From an uncultured Christensenellaceae bacterium (lineage in GTDB: Bacteria; Bacillota; Clostridia; Christensenellales; CAG-314), in assembly GCA_910585195.1 (NCBI GenBank), contig CAJUCX010000013.1, positions 1-29,825 of the forward strand: 29,825 nucleotides of DNA. The letters are read 5' to 3'. Every line of letters starts with the position of its first letter. Positions within the stretch are counted from its first letter, which is position 1. A program made the position numbers and the translations under genes. Under the pieces are notes generated by a model that was not told where the DNA came from, did no database searches, and worked only from the letters and a program-made list of their open reading frames with translations. Positions 15,697 through 23,729 of this stretch are shown here, piece by piece.

Positions 15697-17148
15697 ATGT
15701 ATTACCACAGCACACGAAACAACAACGGGCATTATACCGCAAGTCAGGCAATATTAAAGGGTTTGGCGGACGACGGCGGACTCTTTGTGCCTAGCGAAAT
15801 ACCTAGCGTAGCAAACCAACTTGAAGAAATGGCAAAATTGCCGTATGCAAAACTTTGCCACAAAGTGGTATGCAAATTTTTTGAAGAGTTTGCCGACGAC
15901 AAAGAGTTTGAGGCGGACGTTATAAGGGCGTATCAAAAGTTCGAAACTCCCGACGCGGTTCAACTTAAAAAAGTAGGCGGCGTATGCTATATGGAGTTGT
16001 ATCACGGTCCTACTTGCGCCTTCAAAGATTTCGCTTTGAGCGTACTTCCTTATGAAATAAGGGCGGCAAAGCGCAATCTCGGCATAAACAAAGACTATGC
16101 AATACTTACCGCAACGTCGGGCGATACAGGCAAAGCCGCGCTTGAAGCATTCCGCGGTCAGGACGGTTTCAAAATTGCAGTGGTTTATCCAAAGGACGGC
16201 GTAAGCAAAATACAGGAATTGCAAATGAATTCCACAAGCGAAAGCAATACCTTTGTATGCGGACTCGACGGCAACTTTGACGAATGCCAGACTTTGGTTA
16301 AAGAAATGTTTGCGGATAAATACGACGGTATAGAAATTTCCAGCGCAAACTCCATAAACATAGGCAGACTCGTGCCGCAAATCGCATATTATTTCTTTAC
16401 TTATTTGCGCCTTGTAAAAGACGGTCAAATAAAGGTGGGTCAAAAAATAAACTTTTGCGTGCCTACGGGAAACTTCGGCGATATTTTGGCGGGGTACATT
16501 GCAAAACAAATGGGCTTGCCTGTCGCTAAACTTATTTGCGCGTCAAACAAAAACAACATTTTGACGGACTTTTTTGCAACGGGCGTATACGACAAACGCC
16601 GCGAGTTTTATCTTACAAAATCGCCGTCTATGGATATACTTATTTCCAGCAACTTCGAGCGTCTGCTGTGGCTTGTTACCAAAGACGACAAGTTTGTCGC
16701 AAAGTGTATGCAAGACCTTAAACAGCAGGGATACTTCGAGGCAAAAGAACTGCTGTCAAAACTTGACGACTTTATCGGCGGTTTTGCCGACGAAGAAGAA
16801 ACTTCAGAGGAAATCGCAAGAGTGTTTGACACGCACGGTTATTTAATAGACACTCACACCGCGGTTGCTAGCAGCGTCGCGTACAGGACTAAAACAGACG
16901 GTTATACGGTAGTGCTTTCTACCGCAAGTCCTTACAAATTTTGCACTTCCGTTTTGGAGTCTTTGGGCAAACCTGCCGACAAGACAAACGAGTTTAAGGT
17001 TTTGGACGACCTGCAATCTGTTTCCGGCGCGGTCGCGCCTAAATCTCTGTCGGCGTTAAAGACGGCAAAAAGACATCATGACAATTCGGGCAGCATTAAA
17101 GAAGTAAAAACTATGATAAAAACTTTTTTGGAGCATAAAAATGCTTAA
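15697..17148 (+). CDS. thrC: Threonine synthase
   Basis: A PLP enzyme converting O-phosphohomoserine to threonine. At 483 aa it belongs to the longer class (E. coli/yeast type), with the N-terminal region STRNNNGHYTASQAILKGLA. The PLP lysine is Lys110 in GPTCAFKDFAL, and the phosphate-binding segment is ATSGDTGKAALEAF. PTGNFGDILAGY is also typical. It starts 24 bases after hom and overlaps thrB by 8 bases. Confidence 0.96.
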   Translation: MYYHSTRNNNGHYTASQAILKGLADDGGLFVPSEIPSVANQLEEMAKLPYAKLCHKVVCKFFEEFADDKEFEADVIRAYQKFETPDAVQLKKVGGVCYMELYHGPTCAFKDFALSVLPYEIRAAKRNLGINKDYAILTATSGDTGKAALEAFRGQDGFKIAVVYPKDGVSKIQELQMNSTSESNTFVCGLDGNFDECQTLVKEMFADKYDGIEISSANSINIGRLVPQIAYYFFTYLRLVKDGQIKVGQKINFCVPTGNFGDILAGYIAKQMGLPVAKLICASNKNNILTDFFATGVYDKRREFYLTKSPSMDILISSNFERLLWLVTKDDKFVAKCMQDLKQQGYFEAKELLSKLDDFIGGFADEEETSEEIARVFDTHGYLIDTHTAVASSVAYRTKTDGYTVVLSTASPYKFCTSVLESLGKPADKTNEFKVLDDLQSVSGAVAPKSLSALKTAKRHHDNSGSIKEVKTMIKTFLEHKNA

Positions 17149-18025
17149 AATAACTACGCCGTGTTCCAGCGCCAACATAGGTCCCGGGTTTGACTGTTTG
17201 GGCATTGCTTTTAACATTTACAATACTTTTACCTTTGAAAAAAGCCGAAAGTTGCGTTTTGAGGGTTTTGCGGAAAAATATTGCAACGAAACCAACTTGG
17301 TTTACAAGTCGTACAAAACCGCTATGGAAAAACTCGGTAAAACTGCGGAACCGTTAAAAATAGGTTTTTGCGGAGAGGTGCCTACGGCAAGGGGACTTGG
17401 CAGCAGTTCCACCTGCATATCGGCAGGGGTTGCCGCCGCTTTTAAATTGTCCGGCACAAAATATACAAAACAAGACGTGGCAAAAATCGCAAGCGAAATA
17501 GAAGGGCACCCCGACAACGTATCGGCTTGCGTATACGGCGGGTTTGTTTCTTCCGCAATTTATGCCGATGACGACGGAGAAGTTTTGGCGGTTGAAAATT
17601 TCAAAATCGACGACGGTTTTAAGTTTTATGCATTGATACCGGATTTCGAATTAAGCACCAAACAGTCGAGAGAAGTTTTGCCGAAGGCGGTTTCTATGAC
17701 GGCGGCAAAAAAGAATCTGGCAAATATGCCGTTACTTATTAAAGCGTTGGAAACCGGTAATGAAACTTTACTTAAATTTGCTTCGGCAGACTGGTTGCAC
17801 CAACCGTACAGAGGGGGCATAATAAACGGATTTTTCCAAATTCAGGAAGAAACGAGCAAACTCGGCGCTTCTATGTTTTTATCGGGAGCAGGGTCTACCA
17901 TACTTATAGTTTCTAAAAAAGAAATAAAGGCGGACTTGCAAAAAATCGTTTCAGTTTTGGAAAATGAGTGGCAAGTAAAACCTATCAAGGTAGATTATGA
18001 CGGGCTTAAAATTACAGATAAATAA
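17141..18025 (+). CDS. thrB: Homoserine kinase
   Basis: Phosphorylates homoserine with ATP to supply ThrC. A 294-aa GHMP kinase with the N-terminal PCSSANIGPGFDCLG block, the ATP-binding PTARGLGSSS (residues 81-90), EGHPDNV in the middle, and the C-terminal LSGAGSTI motif. Its ATG lies within the last codons of thrC, so the two are translationally coupled. Confidence 0.96.
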   Translation: MLKITTPCSSANIGPGFDCLGIAFNIYNTFTFEKSRKLRFEGFAEKYCNETNLVYKSYKTAMEKLGKTAEPLKIGFCGEVPTARGLGSSSTCISAGVAAAFKLSGTKYTKQDVAKIASEIEGHPDNVSACVYGGFVSSAIYADDDGEVLAVENFKIDDGFKFYALIPDFELSTKQSREVLPKAVSMTAAKKNLANMPLLIKALETGNETLLKFASADWLHQPYRGGIINGFFQIQEETSKLGASMFLSGAGSTILIVSKKEIKADLQKIVSVLENEWQVKPIKVDYDGLKITDK

Positions 18026-18037
18026 TTTATAAATAGT

Positions 18038-18066
18038 TGCCGTATCTTTACAGATACGGCATTTGT
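18038..18066 (+). terminator. Terminator after thrB
   Basis: A 10-bp stem (18038-18047 with 18052-18061, loop TTAC) is followed by only a short T-rich stretch (TTTGT). It is probably the end of the threonine operon. Confidence 0.6.
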
Positions 18067-18119
18067 AATATAATAATATTTGATATATAAAAACAAAAGT
18101 TTTTAATATATAAAATTTA

Positions 18120-18162
18120 CAATAAAACAATCCCCTAAGGCAATTTGACTTAGGGGATTGTT
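18120..18162 (-). terminator. Terminator of the phosphofructokinase gene
   Basis: A perfect 14-bp stem (18126-18139 with 18149-18162, 9-nt loop). On the minus strand it is followed by TTTTATT, so it fits the minus-strand gene best. It may also back up the thrB terminator. Confidence 0.75.
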
Positions 18163-18182
18163 ATTTATAAATATTGTTCTTT

Positions 18183-19427
18183 TTATTTGTTTGCGGCGTT
18201 TTCGAGTTTAAGGTGAGCAAACACAGGCAAGCCGTTTTCATACGGAGGTTTTGCTTCGCCCTGAATAAGCGGCATTACGTAGTCTAAGAAAGGCTTTTCT
18301 ATAAAGTTGCCGTCTTTGTTCAAAAATTCTTTCGGCAGTTTCTTTTCTTTGTTGGCTACGTCGGCAAGGGGAAGGAGTTTTATATTGCATTTATAGCCGT
18401 TGTCGGTGTTTCTTTCAAAGGCTACCATAAAACCGCTTTTGCCTTCCACGGCGTTTTTAACCGCTTGCGCGCCTGCATTGTATGCTTCGTCAACGTCTAT
18501 TTGCGATGCGGAGTGCGCAGCACAGCGTTGCAGCAGACTGAATTCTATAGCGCGGGTTTTTACGCCGAGTTCTTCTTTGCAAAGGTTTGCAAGATAACTT
18601 GCCGTTCCGCCGAGTTGCGCGTGATTGAACGAGTCTTTTGCAAGGTCTTGACTGTATTCCGCAATATATTTGCCGTTTGCGTCGTGTATTCCTTCGGAAA
18701 CCGCAACTATTACGTTGCCGCGTTCTTTGTAAATTTTCTTTACGTCTGCCAAAAATTTCTTTACGTCAAATGCAACTTCCGGCACGTAAATCAAATCGGG
18801 ACCTTGCCCTTGATAACTTGCTATGGCGGTGGACGCTGTCATCCATCCGGCGTTTCTGCCCATCACTTCGAGAACGGTTACAGTGCCTTTGTCATATACT
18901 CTTGCATCGTGGTGAATTTCCATACAGCTGGTTGCAAGATATTTTGCCGCGCTTGCAAAACCGGGGCAGTGGTCTGTTCCCCAAAGGTCGTTGTCTATTG
19001 TTTTAGGCACGCCCATTACGTGGCATTCGTAACCTGCTTTGGCAAGATATGCGCTTACCTTCGAGCAAGTGTCCATAGAGTCGTTGCCGCCGTTGTAAAA
19101 AAAGTATCTTACGTTGTATTTTTTGAATACTTCCAAAATTCTCTTATAGTCGGTATCGTCTTTGTCGGGGTCTGCAAGTTTGTATCTTACGCTGCCGAGT
19201 GCTGACGACGGTGTGTTTTTAAGCAAAGAAATTTGCTTTCTGTCTTCCTTAGACATATCTACAAAATTTTCGTCCAAAAGACCGCGCACGCCGTGGCGCA
19301 ATCCGTAAACTTCGGTTATGCAATCGTGCTTAAAGGCCTCTTCAAAAACACCGCAAGCGCTGGCGTTTATTACGGAAGTCGGGCCGCCCGATTGACCGAA
19401 CATCAATGCTCCTTTCAATTGTTCCAT
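18183..19427 (-). CDS. Pyrophosphate-type 6-phosphofructokinase
   Basis: Phosphorylates fructose 6-phosphate in glycolysis. The 414-aa protein is of the longer PFK group. Two positions point to pyrophosphate instead of ATP as donor: Asp116 in GGNDS, where ATP enzymes have Gly (GGDGS), and Lys142 in PKTIDND, where ATP enzymes have Gly (PGTIDND). Further family blocks are GQSGGPTSVIN at the N-terminus and EVMGRNAGW. A good AAGGAG is present but 15 bases before the ATG, an unusually long distance, so the exact start is slightly uncertain. With PPi as donor the reaction is reversible and saves ATP. Confidence 0.9.
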   Translation of the reverse strand: MEQLKGALMFGQSGGPTSVINASACGVFEEAFKHDCITEVYGLRHGVRGLLDENFVDMSKEDRKQISLLKNTPSSALGSVRYKLADPDKDDTDYKRILEVFKKYNVRYFFYNGGNDSMDTCSKVSAYLAKAGYECHVMGVPKTIDNDLWGTDHCPGFASAAKYLATSCMEIHHDARVYDKGTVTVLEVMGRNAGWMTASTAIASYQGQGPDLIYVPEVAFDVKKFLADVKKIYKERGNVIVAVSEGIHDANGKYIAEYSQDLAKDSFNHAQLGGTASYLANLCKEELGVKTRAIEFSLLQRCAAHSASQIDVDEAYNAGAQAVKNAVEGKSGFMVAFERNTDNGYKCNIKLLPLADVANKEKKLPKEFLNKDGNFIEKPFLDYVMPLIQGEAKPPYENGLPVFAHLKLENAANK

Positions 19428-19464
19428 TTTCTTTTTTCTAATCTCCTTTTTTCGTAACGCAACA

Positions 19465-19492
19465 ATAATATCACATAATAAAAAAATATCAA
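19465..19492 (-). promoter_or_regulatory. Phosphofructokinase promoter
   Basis: On the minus strand, TTGATA (19492-19487), a 16-base spacer, TATTAT (19470-19465). Confidence 0.5.
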
Positions 19493-19523
19493 AACATTTT
19501 TAGATAATTTTATATCAAAACGT

Positions 19524-19553
19524 TTGACATATAAATCTTTTTGGTGGTATTAT
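19524..19553 (+). promoter_or_regulatory. tRNA-Ala promoter
   Basis: TTGACA (19524-19529), an 18-base spacer, TATTAT (19548-19553), about 27 bases before the tRNA. Confidence 0.7.
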
Positions 19554-19580
19554 GTTTAAGCATTTGAGACAAATGCACGT

Positions 19581-19656
19581 GGGGGTGTAGCTCAGCTGGG
19601 AGAGCACCTGCCTTGCAAGCAGGGGGTCAGCGGTTCGATCCCGCTCATCTCCACCA
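19581..19656 (+). tRNA. tRNA-Ala (anticodon UGC)
   Basis: A complete 76-nt cloverleaf. The acceptor stem GGGGGTG pairs with CATCTCC (two G-U pairs). It has the D-arm sequence TAGCTCAGCTGGGAGAGC, an anticodon loop CTTGCAA in the stem CCTGC/GCAGG, the T-loop GGTTCGATCC, and an encoded 3' CCA. Confidence 0.97.
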
Positions 19657-19659
19657 TTC

Positions 19660-19686
19660 ATACCCTTTGTAACAAAGGGTATTTTT
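19660..19686 (+). terminator. Terminator after tRNA-Ala
   Basis: A 10-bp stem (19660-19669 with 19673-19682, loop TAA) followed by TTTTT. Confidence 0.85.
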
Positions 19687-19728
19687 ATACAATCAATAAT
19701 ATGCAAATGCTGTTATTGATGAAATCTA

Positions 19729-19805
19729 GGGCTCATAGCTCAGCAGGTTAGAGCACACGCCTGATAAGCGTGAGGTCGGTAGTTCGAGTCTACTTGAGCC
19801 CACCA
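19729..19805 (+). tRNA. tRNA-Ile (anticodon GAU)
   Basis: A complete 77-nt cloverleaf. The acceptor stem GGGCTCA pairs perfectly with TGAGCCC. The anticodon loop CTGATAA sits in the stem CACGC/GCGTG, the T-loop is GTTCGAGTC, and CCA is encoded. It lies directly before a restriction-modification cassette. Confidence 0.97.
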
Positions 19806-19810
19806 CAAAA

Positions 19811-19839
19811 AAAAGACTAGGCGTTGCCTAGTTTTTTTT
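19811..19839 (+). terminator. Terminator after tRNA-Ile
   Basis: A 7-bp stem ACTAGGC (19816-19822) with GCCTAGT (19826-19832), loop GTT, followed by eight T and preceded by an A run. Confidence 0.85.
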
Positions 19840-19869
19840 ATCCAGTTGTGATAATTGAGGAGTTTAGTA

Positions 19870-20808
19870 ATGAAATCACCAAAAAATAAGACGATAGATT
19901 TTTCTTTGGAAGATGGGCAAAAATATTTGAAACGATGTAAGGAAATAAATTCCGCTGTTTCACTGCAAGATATTTTAGATAAAACAATACTTGGAGACTC
20001 TTTTCATATATTACAATTTTTGCCTAAAAATAGTGTTGATTTATTAATAGTTGACCCGTGTTATAACTTGGATAAAAATTTCCATGGAATGAAATTTTCT
20101 AAACTTAACGAAACAGACTATGTAAAGTATACATGCAAATGGATAGAAGCAATTATTCCTTTACTAAAAAAAACAGCATCTATTTACGTTTGTTGTGATT
20201 GGGAATCAAGTTTGTTAATAGGAAATATTTTGAATCAATATTTTAATATTGTAAATCGCATTACTTGGCAACGAGAAAAAGGAAGGGGTGCTTTAACTAA
20301 TTGGAAAAATGCAATGGAAGATATTTGGTTTGCCACGGTTTCAAAGCAATATACATTTAACGTTAATGCCGTTATGTCAAGAAGAAAAGTAATTGCACCC
20401 TATAAAATTGACGGTATGCCTAAAGATTGGGAAGAAACAGAAAGCGGAAATTACAGAAACACATATCCTTCTAACTTTTGGGATGATATTTCCATACCAT
20501 ACTGGTCAATGCCCGAAAACACAGCACATCCTACACAAAAACCGGAAAAATTGCTTGCAAAACTTATTTTGGCAAGCAGTAATAAAGGCGATATTATTTT
20601 AGACCCATTTGTGGGTTCAGGTACAACATCGGTAGTTGCAAAAAAACTTGATAGACATTATATTGGAATCGAACAGAATCCATTATATTGCGCATGGGCT
20701 GAATATAGGCTGGAATTGGCAGATACGGATAAAACAATACAGGGTTACACTAATGGAGTGTTTTGGGAAAGAAATACATTGGCGCAACAAAGTAAGGAGA
20801 AAAAGTAA
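19870..20808 (+). CDS. Type II DNA methyltransferase, beta-class (N6-adenine or N4-cytosine)
   Basis: A 312-aa S-adenosylmethionine-dependent DNA methylase. The catalytic motif comes first (VDPCYNL, residues 61-67, where DPPY is usual) and the cofactor motif last (ILDPFVGSGTTSVVAKKL, preceded by HPTQKPEKLL). This order marks the beta class. The Pro-to-Cys change in the catalytic motif is unusual. ATG 19870 has AGGAG 7 bases upstream; a TTG-started extension to 19855 is unlikely. The gene overlaps the endonuclease gene by one base and protects the host from it. Its codons are much more AT-rich (AAT, GAT, ATA, AGA) than the surrounding genes, which points to horizontal acquisition next to the tRNA. 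The target sequence is not predictable by eye. Confidence 0.9.
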   Translation: MKSPKNKTIDFSLEDGQKYLKRCKEINSAVSLQDILDKTILGDSFHILQFLPKNSVDLLIVDPCYNLDKNFHGMKFSKLNETDYVKYTCKWIEAIIPLLKKTASIYVCCDWESSLLIGNILNQYFNIVNRITWQREKGRGALTNWKNAMEDIWFATVSKQYTFNVNAVMSRRKVIAPYKIDGMPKDWEETESGNYRNTYPSNFWDDISIPYWSMPENTAHPTQKPEKLLAKLILASSNKGDIILDPFVGSGTTSVVAKKLDRHYIGIEQNPLYCAWAEYRLELADTDKTIQGYTNGVFWERNTLAQQSKEKK

Positions 20809-21467
20809 TGATAAATTCACCTATTTTTGATATAACAGTATTGGAAACAATACAAATAAATTTGCTTAACTTGCTTAACGCCTGTCAGGATTTTGATAAT
20901 GCTCGTATTATAAATAGCCCGCGTGCAGTTGGAGATACAGTGCAAGAAGTTTTAGCGGAAAAGATGATTACGTGTTTTCCTGATGGTATTATTAAAAATT
21001 TTAATGATAGATTTGCACGTAGAGCAATGGCAGATGTTGCTTTTATGGATTTGCAAGATAATTATTTTGTAATAGATATTAAGACGCATAATCGAAATAC
21101 TGATTTCAATATGCCAAATTTGACTTCAGTTGAGAGGCTTTCAAGATTTTATGAAGATGACAAAAATTTTTTTGTGATTTTGCTAGCAGAATATAATGTA
21201 GTTGATTCAAAGATTGTATTTGATATGGTTAGACTGATTCCAATAGAACATCTAAAATGGGATTGCTTGACTATAGGTGCATTGGGTTGGGGTCAACTTC
21301 AAATTGCAAATGCAAGCATTGTTAATGTAAATAGAGAGCAACTCAGGAAAGAATGGATGTTGCAGTTGTGTGATGTAATGGACATATTTTACCCTAAAGA
21401 AATTGGAAAAATAGAAAGACGTATCCACTATTTTTCAAAAGTTCGTGAATTTTGGCAAAATAAGTAA
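20808..21467 (+). CDS. Type II restriction endonuclease, PD-(D/E)XK type
   Basis: A 219-aa protein whose ATG overlaps the methylase stop (TAATG), with AAGGAG upstream. The nuclease core is readable: Asp76 in MADVAF, then VIDIKTHN with Asp90 and Lys92, that is D-x13-DxK. It is followed by a segment NMPNLTSVERLSRFY that resembles the region after the active site in HincII (LDVKTRN then an APNIISAYKL segment), from memory. I therefore suggest an EcoRV/HincII-like enzyme, tentatively. Position and size make a cognate endonuclease very likely even without homology. Base composition matches the methylase and differs from the neighbours. Confidence 0.75.
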   Translation: MINSPIFDITVLETIQINLLNLLNACQDFDNARIINSPRAVGDTVQEVLAEKMITCFPDGIIKNFNDRFARRAMADVAFMDLQDNYFVIDIKTHNRNTDFNMPNLTSVERLSRFYEDDKNFFVILLAEYNVVDSKIVFDMVRLIPIEHLKWDCLTIGALGWGQLQIANASIVNVNREQLRKEWMLQLCDVMDIFYPKEIGKIERRIHYFSKVREFWQNK

Positions 21468-21548
21468 TACCAAATAATTCCACGATTTATAAAACAATAT
21501 TTGCGATACTGTAACTATCAAAATTTTAATAATTTTTTATGATAGGTA

Positions 21549-21577
21549 TTGACACGATATTTAAGAAAGTTTATCAT
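21549..21577 (+). promoter_or_regulatory. Promoter of the DUF4275-like gene
   Basis: TTGACA (21549-21554), 17 bases, TATCAT (21572-21577), about 20 bases before the ATG at 21598. Confidence 0.65.
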
Positions 21578-21597
21578 TTACTTGTTGGAGATTGGTT

Positions 21598-22035
21598 ATG
21601 GCTAAAAATGGGCGTGAGTGCTATAACACCGAGCGAGATTATAAAAAGAGTGAGTTTTTCGGCAAATGGCTTGAAACTTTTGCGCCAAACATGACGGAAT
21701 CTTTTTATAAAAGAAGAATCCACCATCAGTTTGTCTGGCACGTTTTCAGTTCTAAACTAGTACCTACGGAAAGTTTTTTGCAGGGCGACGCCGCAAGGCA
21801 GGCATACAACAAAGTGAATAAAAACGGCGCGATTTGCTTTCAACTTTTTTGCGATGACGAGCCTAAGCCTTTGACGAAAGAGTTTGATTCTGCCGAAAAA
21901 TTGGAGGTTGCCGACGGAGAATTTAGCGAGTTTTATGCCGTAGGCAAAGATTACTCTTGGACTTATATTTTAACTCACGAAACGGGCGTCGGCTTGGGAC
22001 CTTATTTTATGTTTGCAGACAAAAGCAAAATGTAA
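21598..22035 (+). CDS. DUF4275-like protein of unknown function
   Basis: A 145-aa soluble protein without signal peptide or membrane segment. The middle part (HHQFVWHVFSSKLVP, then GDAARQAYNKV) and the later ETGVGLGPYFMFA resemble DUF4275 as I remember it, where a WHIFSY and a GEEARKAF segment occur; this is a recollection, not a search. Start ATG 21598 follows GGAG by 7 bases; a TTG 6 bases earlier is in frame. Codon use returns to the normal pattern of the genome, so it lies outside the restriction cassette. No function can be assigned. Confidence 0.55.
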   Translation: MAKNGRECYNTERDYKKSEFFGKWLETFAPNMTESFYKRRIHHQFVWHVFSSKLVPTESFLQGDAARQAYNKVNKNGAICFQLFCDDEPKPLTKEFDSAEKLEVADGEFSEFYAVGKDYSWTYILTHETGVGLGPYFMFADKSKM

Positions 22036-22056
22036 ATTAAAACGTGATTTTGCAGT

Positions 22057-22518
22057 ATGAATACTGCATATTATTTTATAAAAATGGATTGGTTCAATAT
22101 TTACGGCTTGGCGGCGATAGTCGTTATTTTAATTCCAAATATTTTTTACGCTGCATTCGGCGGCGCGGAATCTCAAAGTCAATTTAACAACAAGATAATT
22201 TCGCTTTTTGAACAGGTAGGCAGATACGGTTGTATGCTGTTTATGGTTTTTAACGTTCCTTATACGTATTTCGGTTTTTGGTTTGACAATGCATTGTTTG
22301 TCTATATATTGATAGGCGCAATATTGTTGTTTTTATATTGTCTGAGCTGGGTTGTGTTTTCAAAGCGCAACAATTTGAAGCGGGCAATTTGGCTTTCCGT
22401 TACGCCGACGGTTTTGTTTGCCTTTTGCGGCATTGCAATAGCGTCTATACCTTTAATTTTATTTTCAATTATTTTCGGTATTAGCCATATCACCATCAGT
22501 TGCAAAACTTGTGCTTGA
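22057..22518 (+). CDS. Small membrane protein of unknown function
   Basis: A 153-aa protein with about four hydrophobic segments (roughly residues 15-33, 56-75, 79-100 and 110-142). I do not recognise the family. It follows the DUF4275-like gene by 21 bases and may be co-transcribed with it. The ribosome binding site before ATG 22057 is weak; ATG 22084 (starting MDWFNIYG) is an alternative start that still keeps the first helix. Confidence 0.6.
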   Translation: MNTAYYFIKMDWFNIYGLAAIVVILIPNIFYAAFGGAESQSQFNNKIISLFEQVGRYGCMLFMVFNVPYTYFGFWFDNALFVYILIGAILLFLYCLSWVVFSKRNNLKRAIWLSVTPTVLFAFCGIAIASIPLILFSIIFGISHITISCKTCA

Positions 22519-22586
22519 ATAAGTAGCTTAAATAGAATTTTAACCTTAAAAATTTTTTTAAGTTTGAATAAAAGGAGATTTTACAA

Positions 22587-23646
22587 ATGAAAAAATTTTA
22601 CGGAAAATTGCTAAGCATTTGTCTTGTGCTGCTGTGCGTTGTTTCCCTCGCGTCTTGCGGGGGGGGGGGGGGGGGGCAAACTCGTCTCGATTTCAATAAC
22701 GGAAATGCCCGAAAAAACCTGCTATTATGCAGGTGATATTTTTGACAAAAGCGGAATGAGAGTCGTTGCAAATTATGCCGACGGCACGACCAAAGAAGTT
22801 TACGACTATACGGTAAATAAAACTGTGCTGGAAATTGCCGATAAAACAATAGTTGTAAGCTATCTCGAAAAGACGGCGATTGTAAACGTAACCGTCGTAA
22901 AATCCGACAGAGAAGCGCCGACGCAAATAAATTATACCTTTGAAGGCAATACCCTGGTAATAGACGTTCAAGACGGAGTCGAATATAACTTCGACAAAAG
23001 AGGTTGGAGCGTTTTCAGCCGTTATGAAAATTTAACGGAGGGCAAGAGTTACAGTTTGTCTGCAAGATATTATGAAACTGCCGTTACAAATGCTTCCGCA
23101 ATAAATACCGTTACCGTGTCGTTTGGAAATGACGGCGCAACGACTCCGACAGGCGATTATAACTATTTCCGCAACAAATATGATTCTTTGGCGGAAGAAA
23201 CCGAGATAAACTTGTTGACTGCAACTTATGACGAAATTATGAATATGTTAAGCACGCAAGGGAAGTATCTCATCTATTTCGGCGGAGCGTGGGACGGCTT
23301 AACTCAGCAGAAAATAAAGGACTTAAACGATACCGCAAAACGATATGACGCGGTTGTATATAACTTCGATTTGAGGTTGACGGGTACGGAAAATGACGAC
23401 CCGAGATATGATTTGAGTTCAGATATGCCAAACGTGTTGAAAGACGCTTTATTGGCAAAATTGAACAATCAACAAATTGACGATTGCTCTTATATAGAGT
23501 TGACTACCGATGTAAGTTTTGACAAAATTCCGCAGGCGACGTTGTTGGCAGTGGAGGTTGACTCGGTAGGCAACGTAACGGTTCTTGCGATAGGCGACGA
23601 TAAAGAGACTTTTGACAGTACCGTCAATATTTTTGCGCGGCAGTAA
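22587..23646 (+). CDS. Lipoprotein with Ig-like and thioredoxin-like domains, out of frame at a poly-G tract
   Basis: The start is strong: AAGGAG upstream of ATG 22587 and a lipoprotein signal with lipobox LASC (Cys24). Directly after Cys24 runs a tract of 18 G (22659-22676). As written, the frame continues through six Gly and stops at 22734 after 49 codons. With 17 or 20 G the frame joins an open frame to 23646 and gives a 352-aa lipoprotein (17 G). That protein would have a Gly linker (25-30), a bacterial Ig-like domain of Big_3 type (about 31-104, YYAGDIFDKSGMRVVANYADG), a fibronectin-like segment (about 105-179) and a C-terminal thioredoxin-like domain (about 210-352). The last has GGAWDGLTQ where relatives have a cysteine motif. 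The body shows normal codon use without other stops, so it is maintained. I read it as phase-variable, here OFF; a miscalled homopolymer is the alternative. Confidence 0.8.
22659..22676 (+). repeat. Homopolymeric tract of 18 G inside the lipoprotein gene
   Basis: Eighteen consecutive G in an AT-rich genome, placed exactly at the Gly linker after the lipobox Cys. Such tracts slip during replication. The length here puts the downstream part out of frame. Confidence 0.9.
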
Positions 23647-23695
23647 AAAGTTTTATAAATTATTAAATGTTTAGATAAATATAAAATTTGAAAGT

Positions 23696-23729
23696 AAAAA
23701 AAGCCCGCTTGTGAAAGCGGGTTTGTTTT
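23696..23729. terminator. Bidirectional terminator between lipoprotein and acetyltransferase genes
   Basis: A 10-bp stem (23701-23710 with 23715-23724, one G-U pair, loop GTGA), with an A run on the left and GTTTTT on the right. It suits both convergent genes. Confidence 0.85.

Noticed and set aside
15754..16509. Long minus-strand open frame (251 codons) inside thrC
   Set aside because: It lies antisense to a clear thrC gene, has no ribosome binding site and an amino acid make-up of a shadow frame.
18465..19205. Long plus-strand open frame (246 codons) opposite the phosphofructokinase gene
   Set aside because: It is an antisense shadow of a well-conserved gene, rich in Cys, Val and Tyr, without start signals.
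21510..21547. Inverted repeat CTATCA/TGATAG after the endonuclease gene as terminator
   Set aside because: Only 6 bp with a long AT-rich loop and no T-run after it.
19729..21600. Attachment-site repeats flanking the restriction cassette
   Set aside because: No copy of the tRNA-Ile 3' end is seen after the endonuclease gene, and there is no integrase.
22545..22562. AT-only hairpin before the lipoprotein gene as terminator
   Set aside because: The stem consists almost only of A-T pairs with a 2-base loop, too weak to support.
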